Positions 20,022-27,324 of a DNA stretch of 27,324 nt are shown here, piece by piece. A program made the position numbers and the translations under genes. The notes below the pieces were generated by a model. That model was not told the DNA's origin and searched no databases. It saw only the letters and a program-made list of their open reading frames with translations. This DNA comes from Globomyces pollinis-pini (Eukaryota; Chytridiomycota; Chytridiomycetes; Rhizophydiales; Globomycetaceae). The DNA lies in the NCBI GenBank assembly GCA_025399215.1, contig MU621319.1:1-27324 (forward strand), read 5' to 3'. Every line of letters begins with the position of its first letter. The stretch's first letter is position 1.

Positions 20022-20074
20022 TAAAGACTTTGCTATTCTTTCGGTTATCAGAAGCAATGCTTAATAAAGACTTT
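19989..20074. repeat. 43-bp tandem duplication over the stop codon
   Basis: Units 19989-20031 and 20032-20074 differ at one base (GTT versus GCT). The unit contains the last codons, the stop codon and an AATAAAG poly(A)-signal-like sequence of the orphan gene, so the second copy lies in its 3' UTR and leaves the protein unchanged. Confidence 0.95.
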
Positions 20075-20393
20075 TTAAAGATTTGATTGAATTAAGGAAA
20101 ACATATTATCAAATTTAAGCAGATGATTAAAATTATATGTTAAAGAGCATGGATGCTTTACCAGGCAAGAACTGATCGATGATCTGAACCTAAATGTGTC
20201 AAAGCAAACTGTTACAAACTATTTCAAGTATCGTCATATTAAAAGAAAGCAATGCCAGGATTACTTATTAAACCGGTTAACAGAGCTAAGCGGGTCGCTT
20301 TTGCTAAGGAAATGCTCTCCAAGTCGGATGAATACCTGAAATCTCTCTGTTGGAGTGATGAAACTACAGTAAAAGCTTATCCAAACGGAGAAT

Positions 20394-20401
20394 TAAAGAT
20401 G
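20394..20401. repeat. Left target-site duplication TAAAGATG of the hAT element
   Basis: Eight bases directly before the element start, identical to 21268-21275 directly after it. Removing the element and one copy restores the transposase reading ELKMYWDDE, which proves the insertion point. Confidence 0.95.
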
Positions 20402-20577
20402 TAGGGTTGGCTCGAATATTAGTATTCGATTTCAAAATCGAATCTAATCTAATCTAATATTAGTATTAGATTCGATTTTTCGAATATTAGAATTAGAATT
20501 AGATTCGACGCCTCAAGTTTGTCGAATATTAGATTAGATTCGAAAGTATTCGAAAAATCGAATCTAATACCTAGGGT
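20402..20577. repeat. Left subterminal repeat array of the hAT element
   Basis: Dense direct and inverted copies of TCGAATATTAG, TCGAATCTAATA and TTAGATTCGA. Such subterminal arrays are transposase-binding sites in other hAT elements; role here is inferred. Confidence 0.8.
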
Positions 20578-20666
20578 TATGGTAACCCCATTCCTTACAA
20601 AGTGATTCGTCAGAAATATTTTTTTTCATCTTGATCTGATGTTTTCTGATTATTAAACTTTAATGA

Positions 20667-20951
20667 ATTCATGCACGGTCTACTCGGATATGCAAATTCA
20701 ACTTCAAACGGTATCGCATTCCCAAATGCGACTTTAGAATCACTGGCTATCCGAAACTAAGTCAAATTGCGAGGATGATATTGGCAATTCCCGCTACATC
20801 GGCAGCATCTGAGAGAGTCTTTTCGCGCGCTCGCCTAGCTATGCCATGGAATAGGACTCGTTTGTCCCCACCAACACTACAAGCAATTATGTGTCTAAGA
20901 CACTGGCTTAAATTAGAAAGTGATGAGTGGGATTGTGAAGATTCAGAATAA
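20667..20951 (+). pseudogene. hAT transposase C-terminal dimerisation remnant
   Basis: An open frame with the hAT dimerisation signature: ILAIPATSAASERVFSRARL, then RTRLSPPTLQAIMCLRHWLK, ending at a normal stop codon after an acidic tail. The DDE catalytic part and BED zinc finger are absent, and a stop lies just upstream of 20667. Confidence 0.88.
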
Positions 20952-21078
20952 ACGATTTAAATATTCCTTCAATCTAAAAATTCGACTACATTTGTTTAAT
21001 TTTAACTTAGAATTAGCAATATTAAGTTAAAACACAATAAATATTTAGAAACTTTTCATAAGAATAATTATTCTTTCT

Positions 21079-21267
21079 AATATTCGACTAATTAGATCTA
21101 ATATTCGACTCGAAACTATTAGAATTAGATTAGTATTCGACAACTTCGATTTGAAATCGAATCTAATCTAATACTATTATTAGTATTAGAATTAGATTCG
21201 ACACCTCAACTGAATCGAATCTAATATTAGTATTCGATTGTCGAATATTAGATTCGATCCAACCCTA
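21079..21267. repeat. Right subterminal repeat array of the hAT element
   Basis: Same motif family as the left end, in inverted arrangement, ending in CCAACCCTA. Together with the left array it could fold into a long imperfect stem. Confidence 0.8.
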
Positions 21268-21275
21268 TAAAGATG
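21268..21275. repeat. Right target-site duplication TAAAGATG of the hAT element
   Basis: Second copy of the 8-bp duplication; transposase coding resumes directly after it. Confidence 0.95.
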
Positions 21276-21897
21276 TACTGGGATGATGAATCAGCACCAG
21301 ATCGTTTGACATACATTTACTTTACGTTCAGCAAGGTGGTCCAAGTGTCCAATTTTGGGGTTGTTGCTTTTATTTGGCTTGGGGACCGCTAGTGGAGTTT
21401 GATGGAACTGTAGATGCTAATTCCTATCTTAATGTAGTTTTAAAAGACTATTTACTAAAGGAAATGAAAGCTGCAAAGTGCAAATTGGTCTTTCAACAGG
21501 ACAACGCGAGACCACATGTCGCGAAAAAGTCATAGCCTGGCTCGACAAACAGAAGTTTCAATACATTAAATGGCCTCCTCAGTCTCCGGACTTGTCGCCC
21601 ATTGAGTTAGTTTGGATTATGTTGAAGATGCGTTTGAAGGCACTACGACCAAGAGCTGCAACTGAGGAAATCTCAAAGGTAATGCAACAATTGTACTCGG
21701 AGCTTACCGATGAAGACCGAAAGAAAGTTTTGGACACTTTTAAAGATAAACTACGCACAGTTATAAAAAGTGGTGGTCATACTATACTTGGTTGGAAGCC
21801 TAAGAAAAAACCACGAACAAGTGGAGATAGTGAATCACTATCAGATGGTTCTGAATATATTGATTAAATAAATCTAATGTTTTAACATCAAGTATTT

Positions 21898-22173
21898 TTA
21901 AATGTTTTGAAGGGGGGTGAACACACATTTTCTCCGTAATAATTTGATGAGATCCGGGTTTTTGTAGAAGGAACCATCTTCCAAAGAGTCTCTCAACTCA
22001 TTAAATCCAAAGTCTTTAATGAGTTGATAGGTTGCCTTGTTTGTTGATGCATACTTGCCAAATTCCTTGAAAGAGGTGAACTGTTTAAGAATTTCATGGT
22101 GAATATCTATTTTGTCTATTAGTAAAGGCTTTGTGTCAGTTTGCTGAAGGTTCAGGTTTGATTTAATAGACAT
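21898..22173 (-). pseudogene. Truncated 5' fragment of an F-box-like/ankyrin gene
   Basis: The first 80 or so codons are closely similar to the N-terminus of the ankyrin gene at 23563-25541, including IHHEILKQFTSFKEFGKYASTNKATYQLIKDFGF, whose F-box-like core is EILKQFTSFKEFGKYAS. Likeness stops abruptly near 21941, after NPDLIKL, and unrelated sequence next to the transposon supplies a stop. No ankyrin repeats remain. The paralogous ATG corresponds to 22173, although an in-frame ATG lies five codons upstream. The upstream 50 bp also match the intact paralogue, so it is a promoter-plus-5' copy cut off at its 3' side. Confidence 0.8.
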
Positions 22174-22205
22174 GGTTTCTCGAAGCATGTTTTAATATTG
22201 GTAAG
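22154..22205 (-). repeat. Conserved 5' end and leader shared by ankyrin paralogues
   Basis: 52 bp nearly identical to 25522-25573, spanning the start codon and leader (ends TAATATTGGTAAG on the plus strand). It shows that the ankyrin genes were duplicated with their promoters. Confidence 0.85.
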
Positions 22206-23562
22206 AGCTAGTGGCAGTCCAAATACAGACAGACGGTAGACGTTTCGTATGACATTACTCTTCACAGTCACTCGAAACTGTCATTGAATTGAACTCAAGT
22301 TTTTTATTTTAGAATCATTCTTCAATCTCTTCACTAATTGGATTGGTGATTCCAACGTGAAAGAATCGCCTTGGTTATCTTTGCCAATTAACGCCTACTC
22401 AAAGTAATCATCATCAATCATCCAAGTATGTAAATATCCCTATATAAGATGGTTCAAATTCAGAATAAGCATCTGAATAATAATGGATTGAACTCAGATT
22501 TTCTATTTGAAGGGACATCAATAGTAATAGTTGTAGTATTTCGATCTTAATCTAAACATATTCAGTGGAATCTAGTTTGTTTAGGATGAGAATTTGATGA
22601 GAAACATTACCAACTGCTGATGTATAGATACAAATACAGGCTGCACATGTTTCGATCGGAATAGGAACGCGCATCTGAATGTGATTACGTTTTAAGAACA
22701 AGAGTCAATGTTAATAAAATAAACAAACGTCTCATACTAGTATACGAGTTATTAAGACTTACTGGTTTATGAGTTAACACGGTCCAACTTATCACTACGA
22801 ACAAGCAACGAAGTGTACATAGCAAGAATCAAGAGGTCTGATCCTTTAACTGCTTTTTTCAACTTAACAGTTCGCACTGATAAAAGGTTATCTGCAAGGA
22901 AGAAGGAAAGAAGAGGATCGAGAAAGGGGTTCCGAACGTAATTTTTATTGGCGAAATCGATGAGTAAAAGAAGAATTGGAAAAGATTAAGCAAAAAGAAT
23001 TCAGTAAGGTTTATTGTCACAAAGTTATCTATAAATTAGAGGGGAGAGTTACCAAGCCAGATTAAGGTCATCATATTCAATCAAAAGTATGCTCTTTCTG
23101 TCACAGTGAAGACCATTTAATGACTGTGAACGACAAAGTATCTCATATTTTCCAGCTATGGAAGGAAAGTTTCAAAATAAACTTCTGAATAATAATGGAT
23201 TTTAACTATGATTGCTTATAAGGAACTTTTAACCAATCGCGATTTTTTTATTACTTTGGCCAATCGAAAATTCAATATGTAACTTAAAAGGGAAAGCATT
23301 ATGAAAGTTCAACTATCGAGACCTTTAAAAGCTAACTTATCTCGCGTTTTCCAACAGGAGGGAAAGATTCATAACAAGTTTCTGAATAATAATGGATTTT
23401 AACTCTGTTTGTTCAGAAGAACGAACAATACGTACAAAAAGGATAGAGCAGGAACGAACAATAAGTACGCACAAAAAGGATAGAGCAGACTACCGATTTG
23501 TCATTGCCAAAACCAAGTTACGAAAGTCTTATAACCTCTTACAGTATAAAAATTCGTTTTTA
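22206..23562. other. Gene-poor spacer with dispersed repeats
   Basis: About 1.36 kb without a supportable gene. The sequence TCTGAATAATAATGGATT recurs at 22472-22489, 23184-23201 and 23381-23398; the last two extend through TTAACT and have similar flanks (TATCTC...TTTTCCA...GGAAAG). Near the end are two tandem units (23419-23451 and 23452-23488) sharing GAACGAACAATA and CACAAAAAGGATAGAGCAG or its near-copy. These look like decayed duplications of ankyrin gene flanks. Confidence 0.55.
23419..23488. repeat. Imperfect tandem repeat of 33 and 37 nt
   Basis: Both units begin GAACGAACAATA and end CAAAAAGGATAGAGCAG; the second has a 4-nt insertion. Confidence 0.8.
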
Positions 23563-23576
23563 TTAAGATTCTTTAG
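23521..23576 (-). repeat. Conserved 3' flank shared by ankyrin paralogues
   Basis: About 55 bp (TATAACCTCTTACA then TATAAAAATTCGTTTTTATT) match 25721-25776, the 3' end of the next ankyrin gene. Both lie across or just past the stop codon on the minus strand and probably hold the polyadenylation region. Confidence 0.8.
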
Positions 23577-25541
23577 TCATTATACTATTTTCTAATAGTT
23601 TAACCATTTCAGTATGCCCGTTTTCAGCTGGCAGTCGGATCGCTATATTGTAAAGAGCAGTAGTATCAACTCTTGAATCTTCCAACAAGATTTTAAGTGT
23701 ATCAGAACGGACATATTTTGAAGCTGCCCATATCGCTCTATTATACCGAGCCGAAGGATCAACTCTTGAATCTTTCAATAAAAGTTTCACTATTTCAGTG
23801 TGGCCATTTCTAGAAGCGTCCCGGATCGCTAAATTGTAATCAGTAGATGGATCAACTCTTGAATCTTGTAATAAAAGTTTCACTATTTCTGTATGGTCGT
23901 TTCTAGAAGCTTCCCGGATCGCTGAATTGTTATCAGCAGACGGATCAACTCTTGAATCTTGTAATAAAAGCATCACTATTTCAGTATGGCCATTTCTAGA
24001 AGCTTTGCGGATTGCTAAATTGTTATCAGCAGCCGGATCAACTCTTGAATCTACCAATAAAAGTTTCACTGTCTCGGTTTGGCCATTTCTAGAAGCTTCC
24101 CCAATCGGTAAATTGTGATCAGCAGAAGGATCAACTCTTGAATCTTTCAACAAAACTTCGACTACTTCAACATGCCCATTTCTAGAAGCCCATTTGATTG
24201 CGTAATTGTTCCTATCAGAAGGATCAACTCTTGAATCTTTCAATAAAAGCTTAACTGGTTCAGCATCCCCATTTCTACAAGCCCAATTGATTGCGTAATT
24301 GCTTTCCGCAGAAGGATCAACTTTTGAATCTTTCAATAAAAGTTTGACTATTTCGGTTTGCCCATTTTTAGAAGCACATTTGATTGCGTAATTGTCCAGA
24401 ACAGAAGGATCGACCCTTGAATCTTGTAACAAAAGATTAACTGTTCCAGCATGACCATATTCAGAAGCCCATCGGATTGCGTAATTATCCAGAACAGAAG
24501 GATCGACTCTTGAATCTTGTAACAAAAGTTTAACTGTTCCAGCATGGCCATATTCAGAAGCCCATTTGATTGCGTAATTATTCTGAGCAGAAGGATCGAC
24601 TCTTGAATCTTGCAACAAAAGTTTGACAATCTGAGTATGGCCATTTCTAGAAGCTGCAAAGATCCCTGAATTGTTCCGAGCAGAAGGATTGGCTCTTTCA
24701 TCGTTCAACAAAAGTTTGACTATTTCAGTTTGGCCATTGCTCGAAGCAAATCTAATTGCTAAATTATCCTGAGCAGAAGTATTGAAGTATGGATGGGAAA
24801 GAGCATCCATTAAGCCTCTGGACAAGACTTTTGGATAACGAATAGAAAGTCTGTTTAAATACAGTTCATTATCAGGATTTTCGAAGAATTCTTTTGGTTT
24901 TTGAAATAAGATAGTTTCTTTTCCTTTAAATACGGTCTCGTCTACTTGATTCATAATTATCACTGTATCGTCCTCGGTTAATTCTTCAAGAAACGTTTCC
25001 CGGTTGAATCCATTTGAAATAGCTTCGTGCAATGAACTAAGGTAAACTTCTGGATGATGGAGAGCCAAAGTATTTAGAAATATGCTATTATTGTGATCAG
25101 AGAAGATTGATTTGGGATCAACCATCAGGAGAATCTCTCGGTTTAGAGGTGCGAGTCGTTTGAATCGTTTTTGAGCTAATTTGATGAGATCCGGGTTTTT
25201 GTAGAAGGAACCATCTTTCAAAGAGTCTCTCAACTCATTAAAGACTTTGGATTTAATGAGTTTTTGTAGAAGGAACCATCTTTCAAAGAGTCTCTCAACT
25301 CATTAAATCCAAAGTCTTTAATGAGTTGATAGGTTGCCTTGTTTGTTGATGCATACTTGCCAAATTGATTGAAAGAGGTGAACTGTTGGAGGATTTTATG
25401 GTGAATGTATAATACATCTATGAGTAAAGGCTTTGGTTCAGTTTGTTGAGGGACCAGGGCAACAGCTGTGACGGGCTTGATTTTGACTGGAGTATCAATT
25501 GCTTCGTTTGAGATTGCATATAGGTTTGATTTAATAGACAT
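23563..25541 (-). pseudogene. F-box-like/ankyrin-repeat gene broken by a 65-bp duplication
   Basis: The N-terminal part (25230-25541, ATG at 25539-25541) encodes an F-box-like segment (IHHKILQQFTSFNQFGKYASTNKATYQLI, core KILQQFTSFNQFGKYAS). Frame is lost within a 65-bp duplication at 25196-25325 and resumes at about 25233 for 556 codons: a helical linker, then about 13 ankyrin repeats of 31 residues (93-bp period) of the form DSRVDPSxxNNxAIRxASRNGHTEIVKLLL, ending near 23563. Ankyrin domains bind proteins; with an F-box they usually recruit targets for ubiquitination. Since 65 is not a multiple of three the full product is not made unless the segment is spliced out or the downstream frame starts at an internal ATG. 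The truncated copy at 21898-22173 shows the undisrupted arrangement. Confidence 0.85.
25196..25325. repeat. 65-bp tandem duplication with an inverted 27-nt segment
   Basis: 47 nt at 25196-25242 repeat at 25261-25307. The stretch 25234-25260 is the exact reverse complement of 25299-25325 (27 nt each, both bounded by CTCATTAAA and TTTAATGAG). The repeat therefore arose with an inversion of the short core between a small palindromic pair. Confidence 0.95.
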
Positions 25542-25573
25542 GGTTTCCTGAAGAATGTTTTAATATTGGTAAG
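25522..25573 (-). repeat. Second copy of the conserved ankyrin-gene 5' end
   Basis: Matches 22154-22205 with few differences, covering the ATG of the broken ankyrin gene and its leader. Confidence 0.85.
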
Positions 25574-25720
25574 AATAGAGACGTTGCGATGACATAATTT
25601 TATGAGTGTTACTTTAACCGTTACATGGTACTACAATAGTCCTTTTGTCTTATCAGGGATTTTAACTAAGATTCCTTTCAAGGAACGAAAAATACCTACA
25701 TTCATTTCCAAACCCAAGGT

Positions 25721-25776
25721 ACCAAAGACCTATAACCTCTTACAATATAAAAATTCGTTTTTATTGAGATTCCTTA
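25721..25776 (-). repeat. Second copy of the conserved ankyrin-gene 3' flank
   Basis: Matches 23521-23576; lies just past the stop codon of the right-hand ankyrin gene. Confidence 0.8.
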
Positions 25777-25786
25777 TGCTATTATA

Positions 25787-27324
25787 CTATTCACTTATCA
25801 GAGCTGAAGCATCAACTCTTGAATCTGCAGATAAAAGTTCAACTGTCTCAGCATGTCCATTTTTAAAAGCCCATTTGATTGCGTCATTGCTATCAGCAGA
25901 AGGATCCACCCTTTCATCTGTCAACAAAAGTTTAACTATTTCAGTTTGTCCATTTTTAGAAGCAAGTCTGATTGGTAAATTATCCTGAGCAGAAGGATCA
26001 ACTCTTGAATCTTGTAACAAAAGTTTCAGTATTTCGGTATATCCTTTTGAAGAAGTCCATCTGATTGCGTAATTGCTATCAGCAGAAGGGTCAACTCTTG
26101 AATCTTTCATCAATAGCTTGACTATTTCTATATGTCCCGAAGAAGAAGCCCATCTAATTGCTTGGTTGCTATCATCAGAAGGATCAACTCTTGAATCTTT
26201 CAGCAGCAGTTTGACAGTTTCAATATGCCCAAAATAAGAAGCCCATCTTATTACATAACTGCTATCAGTAGAAGGATCAACTCTTGAATCTTTCAATAAA
26301 AGTTTAACTGGTTCAACATGGCCATTTCTAGATGCCCATTTGATTGCGAAATTGCTTTCAGCAGAAGGATTAACTCTTGAATCTGCCAATAAAAGTTTAA
26401 CTGTCTCAGCATGCCCATTTCTAGATGCCCATTTGATTGCGTAATTGTCCCGAACAGAAGGATCAACTCTTGAATCTTGTAGCAAAAGTTTTACCATCTC
26501 AGTATAGCCTTTTGAAGAAATCCATCTAATTGCGTAATTGTCCCAAGCAGAAGGGTCAACTCTTGAATCTTTCATCAATAGTTTTACTATTTCAGTATGC
26601 CCGTTTGCAGAAGCCCATCTGATTGCTAGGTTGCTATCATCAGAAGGATCAACTCTTGAATCTTTCATCAGCAGTTTGACTATTTCAATATGTCCAGAAG
26701 AAGAAGCCCATCTGATCGTGTAGTTACTTTCAACAGAAGGATCAACTCTTGAATCTTTCATCAATAGTTTGACTAGTTCCTCATGCCCATTTCTACAAGC
26801 CCATTTCATAACGAAATTGTCCCGAACAGAAGGATCAACCCTTGAATCTTCCAACAAAAGTTTGACTGTCTCAGTATGCCCATTTTCAGAAGCCTGTGTA
26901 ATCGCTAAATTGTACTCAGCAGAAGGATTAACTCTTGAATCTTTCAACAGGAGTTTAACTGTGTCTGTATGACCGTTTCTAGAAGCTTTCCGGATCGCTA
27001 GATTGTTATCAGCAGAAGGATCAACTCTTGAATCTGCTAATAAAAGTTTAACTGTCTCGGCATGCCCATTTTTAGAAGCCCATTTGATTGCGCCATTGCT
27101 ATCAGCAGTAGGATCCACTCTTTCATCTTTCAGCAGCAGTGTGACTATATCAGTTTGGCCGTTTTTAGAAGCAAATCTAATTGCTAAATTATTCTGAGCA
27201 GAAGTATTGAAGTATGGATGGGATAGAGCATCCATCAAACCTCGGGACAAAACGCCTGGATGCGAACTAGAAAGTCGATTTAAATACCTTTCATTAATAG
27301 GATTTTCAAAGAACTCTTTTGGAT
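25787..27324 (-). CDS. Ankyrin-repeat protein, 5' end beyond the window
   Basis: An uninterrupted frame of more than 510 codons, open to the right edge of the window. The visible part starts with the same helical linker as its neighbour (PKEFFENP...YLNRLSSSHPGVLSRGLMDALSHPYFNTSAQ, core LMDALSHPYFNTSAQ), followed by about 15 ankyrin repeats with a strict 31-residue (93-bp) period, based on DSRVDPSADSNYAIRWASxNGHTEIVKLLL. The repeat is two residues shorter than the canonical 33. By comparison with the neighbour, an F-box-like N-terminus should lie just outside. Repeats are highly alike at the DNA level, which favours unequal crossing-over and gene conversion. The last repeat is cut to SRVDASALISE. 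It appears intact, unlike the adjacent paralogue. Confidence 0.92.
   Translation of the reverse strand, partial: PKEFFENPINERYLNRLSSSHPGVLSRGLMDALSHPYFNTSAQNNLAIRFASKNGQTDIVTLLLKDERVDPTADSNGAIKWASKNGHAETVKLLLADSRVDPSADNNLAIRKASRNGHTDTVKLLLKDSRVNPSAEYNLAITQASENGHTETVKLLLEDSRVDPSVRDNFVMKWACRNGHEELVKLLMKDSRVDPSVESNYTIRWASSSGHIEIVKLLMKDSRVDPSDDSNLAIRWASANGHTEIVKLLMKDSRVDPSAWDNYAIRWISSKGYTEMVKLLLQDSRVDPSVRDNYAIKWASRNGHAETVKLLLADSRVNPSAESNFAIKWASRNGHVEPVKLLLKDSRVDPSTDSSYVIRWASYFGHIETVKLLLKDSRVDPSDDSNQAIRWASSSGHIEIVKLLMKDSRVDPSADSNYAIRWTSSKGYTEILKLLLQDSRVDPSAQDNLPIRLASKNGQTEIVKLLLTDERVDPSADSNDAIKWAFKNGHAETVELLSADSRVDASALISE

Larger units (their letters stand above)
20402..21267. mobile_element. Non-autonomous 866-bp hAT-family transposon
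   Basis: Ends are inverted repeats TAGGGTTGG[C/A]TCGAAT at the left and its complement at the right. Flanks are a perfect 8-bp duplication, the hAT hallmark. Inside is only the C-terminal dimerisation part of a hAT transposase, so it is an internally deleted copy relying on an enzyme encoded elsewhere. Both ends carry about 175-190 bp of densely repeated TCGAATATTAG and TCGAATCTAAT motifs in both directions. The intact target duplication argues for a fairly recent insertion. Confidence 0.93.
20127..21867 (+). pseudogene. Tc1/mariner-type (DD34E) transposase remnant split by a hAT insertion
   Basis: Recognisable blocks run from a helix-turn-helix start (EHGCFTRQELIDDLNLNVSKQTV) through WSDET (first Asp), QQDNARPH (second Asp) to SPDLSPIE (Glu) with 34 residues between the second Asp and the Glu when frame is followed across the break. 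The N-terminus is missing. Three frameshifts are evident, at about 20245, 21310-21328 and 21527, and a hAT element interrupts it at 20402-21267. The last 129 codons (21478-21867) are open. I could not find terminal inverted repeats. It is dead as a transposase gene. Confidence 0.9.

Noticed and set aside
21870..21940. Terminal inverted repeat of the Tc1 copy
   Set aside because: No sequence here matches the left side near 20127, so the element boundaries remain undefined.
26538..27197. Plus-strand open frames rich in Ser/Leu opposite the ankyrin genes
   Set aside because: They mirror the 93-bp repeat on the other strand and have no independent support.

Overview
The window is nuclear DNA from an AT-rich eukaryote, almost certainly an early-diverging fungus. 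A chytrid-type zoosporic fungus is my best guess, inferred from gene content, ankyrin arrays and base composition; no search was possible. Genes are densely packed, mostly with 60 to 650 bp between them, and most are split by introns. The striking general feature is intron size: of 36 introns I could place by restoring reading frame and conserved protein motifs, 31 are only 24 to 36 nt long, with GTA-type donors and often a YTAAY-like branch sequence a few bases before the AG.

Left part (1-8303): a small seven-helix membrane protein; a multi-exon protein of unknown function; a mitochondrial carrier carrying a 1-nt frameshift; an aldo/keto reductase-family protein whose catalytic Tyr and His are replaced; and a G-protein alpha subunit of 353 residues that lacks the usual Gly2 myristoylation site. 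Middle part (8881-12956): three consecutive same-strand genes with five C1 zinc fingers in all; the last fuses a C1 domain to membrane helices and a C-terminal DysF (peroxin/dysferlin) domain. With the G alpha and the seven-helix protein this looks like a membrane-signalling neighbourhood, although co-function is inference.

Next come a complete 1,4-alpha-glucan branching enzyme (9 exons), a scaffold gap flanked by poly(A), the L7Ae-family snRNP/snoRNP protein SNU13, and a secreted, probably GPI-anchored phosphoesterase (phospholipase C/acid phosphatase family).

The right part (19334-27324) is accessory: an orphan 208-residue protein with a 43-bp tandem duplication over its stop codon; a dead Tc1/mariner transposase (DD34E type) into which an 866-bp hAT element inserted, with a perfect 8-bp target duplication; and a cluster of F-box-like/ankyrin genes with 31-residue repeats. 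One of these is a truncated fragment, one is broken by a 65-bp duplication combined with a local inversion (a fold-back template-switch signature), and one runs off the window edge.
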